Source of the DNA: Desulfotomaculum sp.
Lineage (GTDB): Bacteria; Bacillota; Desulfotomaculia; Desulfotomaculales; Nap2-2B
DNA: 52,880 nucleotides
NCBI GenBank assembly: GCA_003485325.1
Contig: DMZI01000018.1
Span: forward strand, 1 to 52,880
Direction of reading: 5' to 3'
Part shown: piece after piece, positions 25,951 through 34,676 of the stretch
Numbering within the stretch: position 1 is the first letter of the stretch
How the letters are laid out: the number at the start of each line of letters is the position of its first letter
Position numbers and translations under genes: made by a program
Notes under the pieces: model-generated
The model's input: the letters and a program-made list of their open reading frames with translations, nothing else
Told to the model about the DNA's origin: nothing
Databases searched by the model: none

Positions 25951-25991
25951 TAAAAAACGGCAAGTCTATAATAAAAATAGAACCTGCCGTT
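25951..25991 (-). terminator. Terminator of the tRNA-Pro gene (probably bidirectional)
   Basis: Arms AACGGCA and TGCCGTT, extended by partial pairing, flank an A+T-rich loop. On the minus strand a run of T follows, so it ends the tRNA transcript; on plus it may also help end the epimerase transcript. Confidence 0.8.
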
Positions 25992-25999
25992 ATCTTCTG

Positions 26000-26078
26000 T
26001 GGTCGGGGCGACAGGACTTGAACCTGCGGACCTCACGGTCCCGAACCGTGCGCTCTAGCCAAACTGAGCTACGCCCCG
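26000..26078 (-). tRNA. tRNA-Pro (CGG)
   Basis: On the minus strand a full cloverleaf is visible: acceptor CGGGGCG with CGCCCCG, D arm GCTC...GAGC, anticodon stem CACGG/CCGTG with loop TTCGGGA (anticodon CGG), and T arm GCAGGTTCAAGTCCTGT. The 3' CCA is encoded. The C1 start is typical of bacterial tRNA-Pro. No other tRNA is nearby. A weak TTGACT / GAAAAT promoter lies just upstream on the minus strand. Confidence 0.97.
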
Positions 26079-26183
26079 TAAAAAGTCAACAATGTAATTT
26101 TCACACAAAATCCGGAAGAAGTCAACGCCTATGTAAGATGTGGTATAATAATACCAATCAGGAAACCGGCAGGGAGACTAAAT

Positions 26184-27962
26184 ATGCCATTCGACGGTTT
26201 TGTGCTTGCCGCGGTACGCCATGAACTGGAAGACAATATAATTGGAAGCAGGATTGACCGGGTCTATCAGCCTACCCATGATTCCATTGCTTTAAATCTG
26301 CGACAAGCTAAGGACCGGATGCGTCTGTTGCTTTGCGCTCATCCTTCTTTTGCGCGTATACACCTGTTTAAGCAGCCAAAGGAAAACCCGGTTTCCCCGC
26401 CTTCTTTCTGCATGGTCCTAAGAAAGCATTTGGAAGGCGGCCGTATAAAAAAAATAATTCAACCCGGCCTGGAACGTATTATCTCACTTGAGATAGAGGC
26501 GCAAAACGAAATAGGCCAGGCAGTGACAAAACACCTGATCTGCGAAATTATGGGGAAACACAGCAATATAATTCTTGTCGAGGTTCAAAGCCGGAAAATA
26601 ACCGATGCTATTAAAAAATACTCCCACGTATTAAGCCGGCACAGGGAAGTGCTGCCGGGTCGTATATACATACCACCCCCGACACAGGAAAAGCTGGACA
26701 CATTGCATATGACAGAGAAAGACCTGTTTAAATCTTTGCTGAAAAGGCCCCTGGACGACCTTTTAGTTAAGTGCCTGCAAAGTTGTCTGGAGGGATTCAG
26801 CACTACTCTGGCTAATGAAATAATCTACCGTACAGGGCTTCCTGCGGAACTTGCTTTAAACGAGTGCGGAGAGTATGAGCTTAATAAAATATGGGCCGCC
26901 CTTCAGGAAATTATTATCCCGGCAAGACAGAATTCTTTTCAACCGACACTTGTCTTAAACAGGCAGGGAAAACCAATAGAGTTCAGCGCATTTGACTTGA
27001 CTTGTTTTGGAAATCAATTAAGAAAAAAGGGTTCGATGAACGATCATGTGGAACAGTTTTACAACCATCAGGAAGAAGATTTAAGGCGCGAGAAAGAAAG
27101 AAGCTTTCTTCTTAAAACAGTGCTTAAACTGTCCGGGAACCTTTCAAAAAAGCTCGAATTCCAGCGCAAATACCTTGGGCAGGAAGAAAAAATAGAACAG
27201 CTAAGGATATCCGGGGAATTGATTATGGCCAACATTCATCAAATAAGCAGAGGATCTGTAGAAGTTAGTCTTGATAACTTTTATGACATAGCTGGTTCAA
27301 AGGCAGATATTGATCTCACCCCGGAATTGGGACCTGTTGAAAATGCCCAGGCATATTTTAAGAAATATGCCAAAGCAAAAAGGGCTTCCAAAACAGCTGC
27401 CAGGATAGAAGAACAAACTTTAAAAGAACTTAATTACCTTGCCGGTATCGAAACAAATCTAAATATGGCCACATCTGATCAGGAAATATCCGAGATAAAA
27501 GACGAATTAAACAGGCAGGGGTATCTTAAAGACACTTCTGGTCCCCGCAGGGTAAAAACTGCTCAGAAAACGCCACAGCCGCTGGCTTTCAAATTATCCG
27601 AAGGCTTTACGGCACTCGTCGGCAAGACCAACCGCCAAAATGATTACCTGATCACACATATGGCCAAAGATAATGATATCTGGCTCCATGTGAAGGATTA
27701 TCCGGGAGCGCATGTAATAATCAGAACGGAAAAGAGTTTGTCTGAAACACCGGCTGGCGTTTTGCTGGAAGCTGCCTGCCTTGCGGCATATTTCAGCAAA
27801 GCAAGACAAAGTAAAAACGTTGCCATTGATTATACTTTGCGTAAATATGTACATAAACCACCTGGCGCAAAGCCGGGTTTTGTTACTTATACCAGCCAAA
27901 GAACGATCAATGTAAATCCGGATGAAGATGCTGTGTTCAAACTGGCTGAAAATAAAAAGTAA
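26184..27962 (+). CDS. rqcH: Rqc2/NFACT family ribosome quality control protein
   Basis: RqcH binds stalled 50S-peptidyl-tRNA complexes and recruits tRNA-Ala to add C-terminal alanine tails that mark the chain for degradation. It was formerly annotated as fibronectin-binding protein A. At 592 residues it has the NFACT-N domain (MPFDGFVLAAVRHEL, then LLLCAHPSFARIH and CEIMGKHSNIILV), the helical hairpin/coiled-coil middle (about 290-430) and the NFACT-R domain near the end (DIWLHVKDYPGAHVIIR). The 'FDGFVL' and 'GKHSN' motifs are conserved in bacterial RqcH. An AGGGAG ribosome-binding site is present. Twelve bp separate it from the ATPase-Asp23 gene on the same strand. Confidence 0.95.
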   Translation: MPFDGFVLAAVRHELEDNIIGSRIDRVYQPTHDSIALNLRQAKDRMRLLLCAHPSFARIHLFKQPKENPVSPPSFCMVLRKHLEGGRIKKIIQPGLERIISLEIEAQNEIGQAVTKHLICEIMGKHSNIILVEVQSRKITDAIKKYSHVLSRHREVLPGRIYIPPPTQEKLDTLHMTEKDLFKSLLKRPLDDLLVKCLQSCLEGFSTTLANEIIYRTGLPAELALNECGEYELNKIWAALQEIIIPARQNSFQPTLVLNRQGKPIEFSAFDLTCFGNQLRKKGSMNDHVEQFYNHQEEDLRREKERSFLLKTVLKLSGNLSKKLEFQRKYLGQEEKIEQLRISGELIMANIHQISRGSVEVSLDNFYDIAGSKADIDLTPELGPVENAQAYFKKYAKAKRASKTAARIEEQTLKELNYLAGIETNLNMATSDQEISEIKDELNRQGYLKDTSGPRRVKTAQKTPQPLAFKLSEGFTALVGKTNRQNDYLITHMAKDNDIWLHVKDYPGAHVIIRTEKSLSETPAGVLLEAACLAAYFSKARQSKNVAIDYTLRKYVHKPPGAKPGFVTYTSQRTINVNPDEDAVFKLAENKK

Positions 27963-27973
27963 AGGGGTGCAAA

Positions 27974-28798
27974 GTGGAGGTTTTTGCTCTAACAGGTCCC
28001 AGCGGAACTGGAAAAAGCCACCGGGCAATAGCGCTTGCTCACGAGTTGGATGCTGATTTAATTATTGATGACGGTCTGGTCATAAAAGGAACTCAGATAC
28101 TCGCAGGTTTATCCGCAAAACGTCAGCCTACCCGGATAGGAGCCATAAAGACGGCGCTTTTTCTTGATAAAAACGACGCGGAACTGGCCAGGTCCGCAAT
28201 TGTAGAAATAGGTCCGCAAAGAGTGCTGATTCTGGCAACATCCACAAGGATGGCGGAAAAAATAAGAAACAACCTTAACCTGGATTCTTTTAGCAAGGTT
28301 ATTTCAATAGAAGAAGTGGCGTCACCCAAAGAAATCCGCAAGGCCAGGATGCTTCGCAAGCAGCATAGCAAACATGTCATTCCCGCCCCTACAGTGGAAG
28401 TTCAAAAGACTTTTCCGGATACATTAATCGATCCTCTGCAAGTCTTTTTAAGGCGAAAAAGCACACCAGAAATAAAAAGCTGGTCGGAGCAATCAGTTGT
28501 GCGGCCTTCCTTTACCAGCTATGGTAAAATTTCTGTTTCTCACAGCGCTTTAATATCAATTATTACCAGGGCAGCTGAAGAAATTGACGGTGTTAAAAAA
28601 ACCGGCAGAGTGCATATTACCCGTTTGGAACAGGACGTTGTTTTTGATATATTCCCGACAATAATCCATGGTTATAACCTAAAAACAGTGAGTTATAAAG
28701 TGCAGCTTGCGGTCAAGAAACGCGTTGAATACATGACCGGTCTATCTGTTAAGGCTGTAAATGTTTTAGTTAAAGACTTGAGTTTTAAATCAGATTAA
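27974..28798 (+). CDS. P-loop ATPase fused to an Asp23/Gls24-like domain
   Basis: A 274-residue protein beginning MEVFALTGPSGTGKSHRAIALAHEL (P-loop GPSGTGKS, residues 8-15), with ADLIIDDGLVIKG a few residues later. The C-terminal half (about 172-274), SYGKISVSHSALISIITRAAEEIDGVKKTGRVHI ... VSYKVQLAVKKRVEYMTGLSVKAVNVLVKDL, has the pattern of Asp23/Gls24 (DUF322) envelope-stress proteins. The combination is not one that I can name. The start is GTG with AAGGGG. It directly follows rqcH, so a link to translation quality control or stress is a hypothesis only. It overlaps the convergent rdgB by 9 bp. Confidence 0.75.
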   Translation: MEVFALTGPSGTGKSHRAIALAHELDADLIIDDGLVIKGTQILAGLSAKRQPTRIGAIKTALFLDKNDAELARSAIVEIGPQRVLILATSTRMAEKIRNNLNLDSFSKVISIEEVASPKEIRKARMLRKQHSKHVIPAPTVEVQKTFPDTLIDPLQVFLRRKSTPEIKSWSEQSVVRPSFTSYGKISVSHSALISIITRAAEEIDGVKKTGRVHITRLEQDVVFDIFPTIIHGYNLKTVSYKVQLAVKKRVEYMTGLSVKAVNVLVKDLSFKSD

Positions 28799-29395
28799 CT
28801 TATTTTGAATTATTTCCTGCAGTATTTTATATGCTCCGGTAAGGGCACGCGCCCGGTGGCTGATTGTCTTTTTCACATCAGGTTCGAGCTCGGCAAAAGT
28901 TTTATCAAATCCGGGCACATAAAAAAGAGGATCGTAACCGAATCCTCCGGCGCCTTTCTGTTCAAAAGCGATCAATCCCTGACAACTGCCCTCAGCAGTA
29001 AAAATCCTTCCGGACGGGGTAGCAATTGCTACAACACAAATAAAACGCGCTTTACGTTCTTCCCAGGGAACGTTCTCCAATAATTTTAGAAGTTTCATAT
29101 TGTTAGCAAGATCATCGCTTTTTTCACCGGCAAAACGCGCTGAAAAAATTCCCGGCGCGCCATTCAGACAATCTACCTCTAATCCCGAGTCGTCGCCCAT
29201 AGCCAGGCAGCCGGTTGCCAGCGCTATAGTTTTGGCTTTCTTTACGGCATTCTCAACAAATGTGGTTCCATCCTCAATGATCTCAGGTAATTCAGGATAT
29301 AAAGAAAGAGATACTACCTCAAGATCAAGTGGGCTCAGCAATGAAACAAGTTCTTTAATTTTTCCCTGGTTGCGGGATGCCAGAATTAACCTCAT
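28790..29395 (-). CDS. rdgB: XTP/dITP diphosphatase (RdgB/HAM1 family)
   Basis: Removes non-canonical purine triphosphates (dITP, XTP) from the nucleotide pool, giving the monophosphate plus pyrophosphate. Motifs are LASRNQGKIKEL, GDDSGLEVDCLNGAPGIFSARFAG, GAGGFGYDPLFYVPG and SHRARAL, all present in the right order. The 201-residue length is normal. It follows an MBL-fold hydrolase by 11 bp and forms a two-gene operon with it. Confidence 0.96.
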   Translation of the reverse strand: MRLILASRNQGKIKELVSLLSPLDLEVVSLSLYPELPEIIEDGTTFVENAVKKAKTIALATGCLAMGDDSGLEVDCLNGAPGIFSARFAGEKSDDLANNMKLLKLLENVPWEERKARFICVVAIATPSGRIFTAEGSCQGLIAFEQKGAGGFGYDPLFYVPGFDKTFAELEPDVKKTISHRARALTGAYKILQEIIQNKLI

Positions 29396-29406
29396 CTCGT
29401 TATCCT

Positions 29407-30183
29407 CTAATATAAGAAGTAAGTGTCTCCTTCCTGCGCAAGAACTACCGGGCGGCCATATCCTTCCTGAGCCTGGGAGCGCAGTTGCTCAAGATCATAT
29501 TCAGGGTAAAAATGGGTCAAAATAAGTTCCTTGACTTTTGCTTGCGCTGCCAGTTCCCCGGCCTGTCGTGCAGTAAAATGCAGTTCCTTAAAAGCGTCCA
29601 GGTCTTTATCGAGTCCGCTTGCCTCACAAAGTAAAATACCGGCTTTATCAGCAAGCTCAGTTAACTCTTTGCTGGGTATTGCATCCCCGGAATAAACCAG
29701 GTAACCGGAACCTTCTATTCCCAAAGCGTAGGCGCTCATAGTTGAATGCCGCACCGGAAGAAAAGTGATATATACCCCACCAATCTTTTCCTGCCGTACC
29801 TGAGCACCGGAAGGCAGTTTATCAACCGGAAGATTTTCGATAGGCATTACCTTAAACGCATCCGAACAGGACTGTATCTCCTTGAAGATATAATCCGGCT
29901 CCGATGGTAAAAACAGCTTTATAGGATTCCTTCGCAGGCCATCCCTGAGAGCGCCTTTGGTGGCATGACGCAGACAATGTAAATCAACATAATGATCAGG
30001 GTGCAGGTGAGTTATCACAACTGCCTTTATATCGGCATGATGTATAAAATGGCCTAAGCGGCTGAAAGCGCCATGTCCCAAATCAAGTATAATGTTGGCG
30101 CCGCCATCCTGCAGCAGGTAACCCGAACAAGCGCCGTCCACAGGTGTATAAGGGGCCCAACATCCTAGAACGGTTAAGCGCAT
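29407..30183 (-). CDS. MBL-fold metallohydrolase (RNase Z-like)
   Basis: 258 residues with the RNase Z / metallo-beta-lactamase fold. THLHPDHYVDLHCLRH holds the metal-binding HxHxDH; further ligands are in VYSGDA (Asp) and LTHFYPEYD (His). N-terminal LTVLGCWAPYTPVDGACSGYLLQ fits short MBL proteins of the RNase Z superfamily, but no exosite arm is seen, so a tRNA-processing role is not certain. It is the first gene of the operon that continues into rdgB. Confidence 0.9.
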   Translation of the reverse strand: MRLTVLGCWAPYTPVDGACSGYLLQDGGANIILDLGHGAFSRLGHFIHHADIKAVVITHLHPDHYVDLHCLRHATKGALRDGLRRNPIKLFLPSEPDYIFKEIQSCSDAFKVMPIENLPVDKLPSGAQVRQEKIGGVYITFLPVRHSTMSAYALGIEGSGYLVYSGDAIPSKELTELADKAGILLCEASGLDKDLDAFKELHFTARQAGELAAQAKVKELILTHFYPEYDLEQLRSQAQEGYGRPVVLAQEGDTYFLY

Positions 30184-30377
30184 TTTTTATATTTTCCTCC
30201 TTGAAAAATATATGCAGAGGTATTATAACATCCTGATATTACAAAAGGCAATAATCTGAAATACACCCATTTACAATAAGAACAAGTCTGTTTAAAATAA
30301 AAAGGGATATGGTTTTGAACATGGCATAATCTAATACTAAACACTTTACTAATATAAAGGAGAGGCAATTAACCAGA

Positions 30378-31682
30378 TTGGAAACTAAACTTCAGGAAAT
30401 AAAAGACCAAGGCATTCTGCAAACCAAGGAAGGTATTCCTCCCGCAAAAACACTTGACGAATACGCTGAAATTGTTGGTCCGCAGATTATAGAGGAACTG
30501 ATCAGGCTCGGAAATGGAATTAAAGGCCTAAAAGTGCAGCAGGTCAATTCCGCCCGGTACGGCGGGGGTGTAGCTGAAATGCTTCGTTCAGTAATTCCTC
30601 TTGAACGGGTTCTCGGGCTCGATATAAACTGGGAAGTTATTACAGGTAATATAGATTTTTTTAACTATACAAAAACAATCCATAATTTCCTTCAGGGTAA
30701 AATGGGAATTCCCGATCTTGTTGGAACGAAAGTATACTGGGATACAAACAAGGCAAACTTTAAGTTAATTGACCAGAACGCAGATATAATCCTTATTCAC
30801 GATCCCCAGCCTGCAGGACTGCTAAAATTTCTGGATTCTGAAATAAGGAAAAGACAGAAATGGATCTGGCGGTGTCATATTCAGCTTTTGCCAAAAGATC
30901 TTTTTGTAACAGAGTTTTTAAGGACCCTGATCGAGTCCTATGACGCAGCAATCTTTTCATCCCCTAAATTTCTGCCGCCGTGGAAAGTACCGTCAATTCT
31001 GATTCTGCCGTATATAGATCCTCTTTCTGACAAGAATAAAGAATTGACAGAACAAGAAATACAGGCTGTGCTTGATAAATATGGCATCGAAGATCCAAAA
31101 AAGAAACCTCTTCTTACGATCGTGTCCCGTTTTGATCCTTTTAAGGGACATCTGACAGCTATAGAAGCTTTTAAAAAAATTCGCAGAAATTTTAACTGTC
31201 AACTGTTAATGGCGGGCGGAACAGCTTCTGACGACCCTGAGAATATTAAGATATTCGATGAACTGATCGAAAAATCGAAAAATATACCGGATATTATACT
31301 GTTAAATCTTCCTCCAAACAGCCATATAGAGGTAAACGCCTTCCAGAGGGCGTCAACTATTATTCTGCAGCCATCTGTAAAAGAGGGTTTTGGACTGACA
31401 GTAAGTGAAGGAATGTGGAAAGAGAAACCGGTAATTGGCGGTAATATAGGAGGCATACCGGCACAAATTATTGACGGTTATAATGGTTTTTTAGTAACAC
31501 CCGGAGAAAAGGGCATACCGGAAATAATTGAAAGAATAACCTACCTGATGGAGCATCCCCTGTCTGCCAAAGCAATGGGAAAGAGAGGAAGGGAAGGGGT
31601 TAAGGAACGTTTTTTAGTTACGCGGGGCATCTACGATGAGTTACAATTGTTTAAGAATCTAATTCAGGATTTAAAAATATAG
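30378..31682 (+). CDS. GT4 glycosyltransferase, trehalose synthase (TreT)-like
   Basis: A 434-residue retaining glycosyltransferase of family GT4. The N-terminal half has VQQVNSARYGGGVAEML and ILIHDPQPAG, then WRCHIQL, as in TreT (trehalose glycosyl-transferring synthase, which makes trehalose from NDP-glucose and glucose). The C-terminal half has the donor site SRFDPFKGH ... LQPSVKEGFGLTVSEGMWKEKPVIGGNIGGIP, with the EX7E-like pair. The start is TTG after AAAGGAGAGG. Trehalose is a common compatible solute in Clostridia, but activity on other acceptors is possible. It is followed by a cysteine synthase only 16 bp away. Confidence 0.85.
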   Translation: METKLQEIKDQGILQTKEGIPPAKTLDEYAEIVGPQIIEELIRLGNGIKGLKVQQVNSARYGGGVAEMLRSVIPLERVLGLDINWEVITGNIDFFNYTKTIHNFLQGKMGIPDLVGTKVYWDTNKANFKLIDQNADIILIHDPQPAGLLKFLDSEIRKRQKWIWRCHIQLLPKDLFVTEFLRTLIESYDAAIFSSPKFLPPWKVPSILILPYIDPLSDKNKELTEQEIQAVLDKYGIEDPKKKPLLTIVSRFDPFKGHLTAIEAFKKIRRNFNCQLLMAGGTASDDPENIKIFDELIEKSKNIPDIILLNLPPNSHIEVNAFQRASTIILQPSVKEGFGLTVSEGMWKEKPVIGGNIGGIPAQIIDGYNGFLVTPGEKGIPEIIERITYLMEHPLSAKAMGKRGREGVKERFLVTRGIYDELQLFKNLIQDLKI

Positions 31683-31698
31683 GAGGGAGAAAACTATA

Positions 31699-32607
31699 TT
31701 GAGTATTTTATCAGCTATCGGCAACACCCCGCTTGTAGCTTTAAAAAACTTAAACAGCAATCCCCGAATAAACATTTTAGTCAAGCTTGAAGGAAACAAC
31801 CCCGGAGGATCAGTCAAGGACCGGCCGGCCTACTACATGATTAAAAAAGCTGAAGAGTCCGGTAAATTAACACATGACAGGATCATTTTGGAGCCTACCT
31901 CCGGTAATACAGGTATAGCGCTGGCAATGATCGGGGCGGCAAAAGGATATAAAGTTAAATTGATTATGCCGGGATGTGTCAGTATAGAAAGAAGGCATAT
32001 TCTAGAAGCCCACGGTGCGGAGGTCTTGCTTACCCCCGCATGTGAAGCAACAGACGGCGCTATCCGGAAAGCTCATGAAATCATAAAAAATGAACCGGAA
32101 TTATACTATATGCCGAATCAATTTGAAAACTTGAATAACATCATCGCTCACTACGAAACTACCGGACCGGAAATATATTCCCAGACAAACGGAGAAGTCG
32201 ATGTATTTGTGGCAGGAATGGGGACAACCGGGACGCTGATGGGTATAAGCCAGTACCTTAAAGAAAAGAAGCCCGGCGTAAGGATTGTTGGAGTAGAACC
32301 GACATTAGGACATACGATACAGGGGCTTAAAAACATGAACGAAGCTATTGTTCCCGCTATTTACAATCCTGCAATGCTGGACCGGATAATTGTCGTTGAA
32401 GATGAAGAAGCGTTTGAAACAACCAGAAGGCTGGCTCTGGAAGAAGGTATTTTCGCCGGCATGTCCAGTGGAGCTGCTGTGGCTGGGGCTCTTCGCCTGG
32501 CGGCTGAGATGGATTCCGGGACAATTGTGGCCCTGCTGCCTGACCGGGGTGACCGTTACCTTAGCACAACTTTGTTTAAATCAGTCTGCGGCAAATGCCC
32601 CCCGTAA
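31699..32607 (+). CDS. Cysteine synthase (CysK/CysM family)
   Basis: A PLP-dependent beta-replacement enzyme that makes cysteine from O-acetylserine and sulfide (or thiosulfate). The PLP lysine is Lys40 in GGSVKDRPA; the phosphate-binding loop is PTSGNTG; GTTGTLMGIS and GMSSGAAVAGALRLA follow. Length 302. Active-site features do not separate CysK from CysM. TTG start after AGGAGGGAG. It shares the transcript with the glycosyltransferase gene; a strong terminator follows. Confidence 0.94.
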   Translation: MSILSAIGNTPLVALKNLNSNPRINILVKLEGNNPGGSVKDRPAYYMIKKAEESGKLTHDRIILEPTSGNTGIALAMIGAAKGYKVKLIMPGCVSIERRHILEAHGAEVLLTPACEATDGAIRKAHEIIKNEPELYYMPNQFENLNNIIAHYETTGPEIYSQTNGEVDVFVAGMGTTGTLMGISQYLKEKKPGVRIVGVEPTLGHTIQGLKNMNEAIVPAIYNPAMLDRIIVVEDEEAFETTRRLALEEGIFAGMSSGAAVAGALRLAAEMDSGTIVALLPDRGDRYLSTTLFKSVCGKCPP

Positions 32608-32647
32608 AAACCGAAATTATTGCGATTTTGTTTCCCCTATAAAATAC

Positions 32648-32683
32648 ATTTGGAGGGTTAATTTCCCCTCCAAATTTTATTTT
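32648..32683 (+). terminator. Rho-independent terminator after the cysteine synthase gene
   Basis: A 10-bp perfect stem with arms ATTTGGAGGG and CCCTCCAAAT and an 8-nt loop is followed by TTTATTTT. Confidence 0.93.
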
Positions 32684-32717
32684 ATGATTAAAAAGCTGCC
32701 ACTTTTGTATGATATTT

Positions 32718-33642
32718 TTATCCGGGCAAAGATTCCAGGCGCCCTAAAGCTTCTTTGGCAGTTTCGAATCCGTCACTTCGGCTAAGCAACCTTATTAAGA
32801 AAGAAACAAACGGGTCCGACAGAGTAAGAACTTTCTCCCACGGCAACTTGAATTGCGCCTCATCCTCAACATGGTTTGTAAAAAGATCTACCGCGACGAC
32901 TCCTGCCCCGAACAAATCGCTGCAAGGGCTGATTTTACCGCGCAGCAGGGAGTATGTTTTGTATTCGGGAATATTCTGCCCTTTCATTCTAACACTATGA
33001 TCAGAACGAACATATTTTAGTGAAGAAACGATTTCCACCCGTTCAGGGCAAAGAGGAAATTGAAGCGGATCAAGAAATCTTGCCAAACCAAAATCAACCA
33101 AATACAGTTTCCCGTTATTAAGCAACAGATTTGACAAACGAATATCGCGGTGGATAACGGCATTTTCTTTTACTAAAGGACAATGCAGTTCATCAAGAAT
33201 AGCAAAAAGCTTTACTAATATGTTCCTGACTTCCTGTTCGCTGAAACGGTAGCATGTGTTAATTAAGTAACTCAAGGGCCACCCTGGTATATACAGCATA
33301 CATCCCCCAGGGAAAAACTTTCAACAAACCTGGGTACCCCTGTAGAGGTAACACGTTGCAGTATTTCTCTTTCTAACTGGAAGCAAGGCGGAAAATCGGG
33401 GTTTTCTTCAATATCGTTTAACAAAGCCTTTACAGCATACAATCGGCCATTTTTTTCGACTTTCAGAACGGCCCCGTAACTTCCCCGGCCGAGATATGTC
33501 TTAAAGCAATATCCCCGGTGAGAATGTTCCTTTCAGGAGGAAAACAGGCCTCCCAGGAAACCTTTTTTACGGCGGTGTTTTCACAATATGGACAGAATTT
33601 GAAATCATTTTGAAGATTCTGCTGGCAGTTAGGGCAATTCAT
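32718..33642 (-). pseudogene. Zinc-ribbon Ser/Thr protein kinase, frameshifted
   Basis: Reading from the ATG at 33642 gives a zinc ribbon with two CPxC knuckles (MNCPNCQQNLQNDFKFCPYC) followed by the start of a protein kinase, but the frame stops near 33480. Changing frame recovers the glycine-rich loop (LGRGSYGAVLKVEKNG), the AVK lysine (LYAVKALL) and a helix C region, until a second break near 33290. The third piece (32718-33299) holds HRDIRLSNLL and DFGLARFL, so the catalytic loop and DFG remain. Two frameshifts mean that no intact kinase is made from this copy, unless they are sequencing errors or the protein is made by recoding. It is a stand-alone minus-strand unit. Confidence 0.8.
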
Positions 33643-33893
33643 TAAGAAGCCCTCTTGGTTAAGTATTACTTATTTATACCACAATATACAGAATAAAGCA
33701 AATTAATAGCATATGAAGATAAACAAGTCGTTCGCTGTTGACAACGTCGTACCCTTTGGACGTTTTTACTGAATTCTTACAACAAGCGGCAATCCTTAGA
33801 AAGCGTTCTTAGCCCGTTTTATTTAAATAAAAAGGCTGCCCTAATTCAATCCGGGCAACCTTTAATATACCAAATATCCCTTTGTTGTTATTT
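33643..33893. other. Intergenic region upstream of the kinase remnant
   Basis: About 250 bp between the kinase gene start and the end of sdhB, A+T-rich. It contains the sdh terminator at its left-strand end and a weak plus-strand hairpin (AACGTC/GACGTT plus TTTTT) at 33743-33767. No gene is seen. Confidence 0.4.
33828..33863 (-). terminator. Rho-independent terminator of the sdhCAB transcript
   Basis: On the minus strand the arms AAAGGTTGCCC and GGGCAGCCTTT (one wobble) are followed by TTATTT. It lies about 30 bp after the sdhB stop. Confidence 0.88.
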
Positions 33894-34673
33894 CTAACCT
33901 GGAGCCAATTCGTGGCCGGGTGATTTCGGCTTTCCTTTCAGCCAGCGGTTAAATCCCCGGAAAGCAGTATCACGGTTAAGCTCAGCAATTATTGAAACCA
34001 GCGGAATTTCCTTGGGGCAGGCTCTCTCGCAGTTCTGCGCATTTCCGCAGTCCACAATCCCGCCATCACCTGCTATGGCATCCAAGCGTTCATCTTTATA
34101 CAGGGCCCCTGTTGGATGTGCATTGAATAACTTTACCTGTGCCATGCATGTCGGCCCCATGTAATTTGTCTTGGAATTGACATAGGGGCAGGCTTCCATG
34201 CAGCACCCGCAGGTCATACAGCATGAAATCTGGTAACGTTCATCCTGAACGCCGGGAGCTACTTTAGGGCCAGGGCCCATGTAATAAGTCCCGTCTATGG
34301 GAATCCAGGCTTTAATCTTTTTCAAATTCTCAAACATTTTTGTCCGGTCAACCATCAGATCGCGGACCAATGGAAATTTGCTCAGCGGCTGCAAGACGAT
34401 CGGCTTACTAAGTGTATCTACCAGGGCTGCGCATGCCTGACGGGCAGTTCCGTTGATCACCATAGTGCAGGCGCCGCAAACCTCTTCCAGGCAGTTGCAG
34501 TCCCAAATTACCGGGGTTGTCGGCTTGCCCTGAGCGTTGAAAGGGTTTTTCTGGATTTCAAGGAGCAACGAAATTACATTAGCCTTGGGTCCGACGGGAA
34601 CTTTAAATTCTTCCCAGTAAGACCTTGAGTTGGGACTGTCCTGGCGTTTAATCTTTAAAATAACATCACTCAT
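33894..34673 (-). CDS. sdhB: Succinate dehydrogenase/fumarate reductase iron-sulfur subunit
   Basis: Carries electrons from the flavin subunit to quinone through three Fe-S clusters. The [2Fe-2S] ligands lie in DCNCLEEVCGACTMV plus a later Cys (RQAC). The [4Fe-4S] and [3Fe-4S] ligands lie in ISCCMTCGCCMEACPYVN and CGNAQNCERACPKEIP. The length of 259 is normal. It is the last gene of the operon sdhC-sdhA-sdhB, only 3 bp after sdhA. It acts at the cytoplasmic membrane face, bound to SdhA and SdhC. Confidence 0.96.
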   Translation of the reverse strand: MSDVILKIKRQDSPNSRSYWEEFKVPVGPKANVISLLLEIQKNPFNAQGKPTTPVIWDCNCLEEVCGACTMVINGTARQACAALVDTLSKPIVLQPLSKFPLVRDLMVDRTKMFENLKKIKAWIPIDGTYYMGPGPKVAPGVQDERYQISCCMTCGCCMEACPYVNSKTNYMGPTCMAQVKLFNAHPTGALYKDERLDAIAGDGGIVDCGNAQNCERACPKEIPLVSIIAELNRDTAFRGFNRWLKGKPKSPGHELAPG

Positions 34674-34676
34674 TCT

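Noticed and set aside
33743..33767. Small plus-strand hairpin with T-run
   Set aside because: Stem only 6 bp and no upstream plus-strand gene to terminate; too weak to call as a feature.
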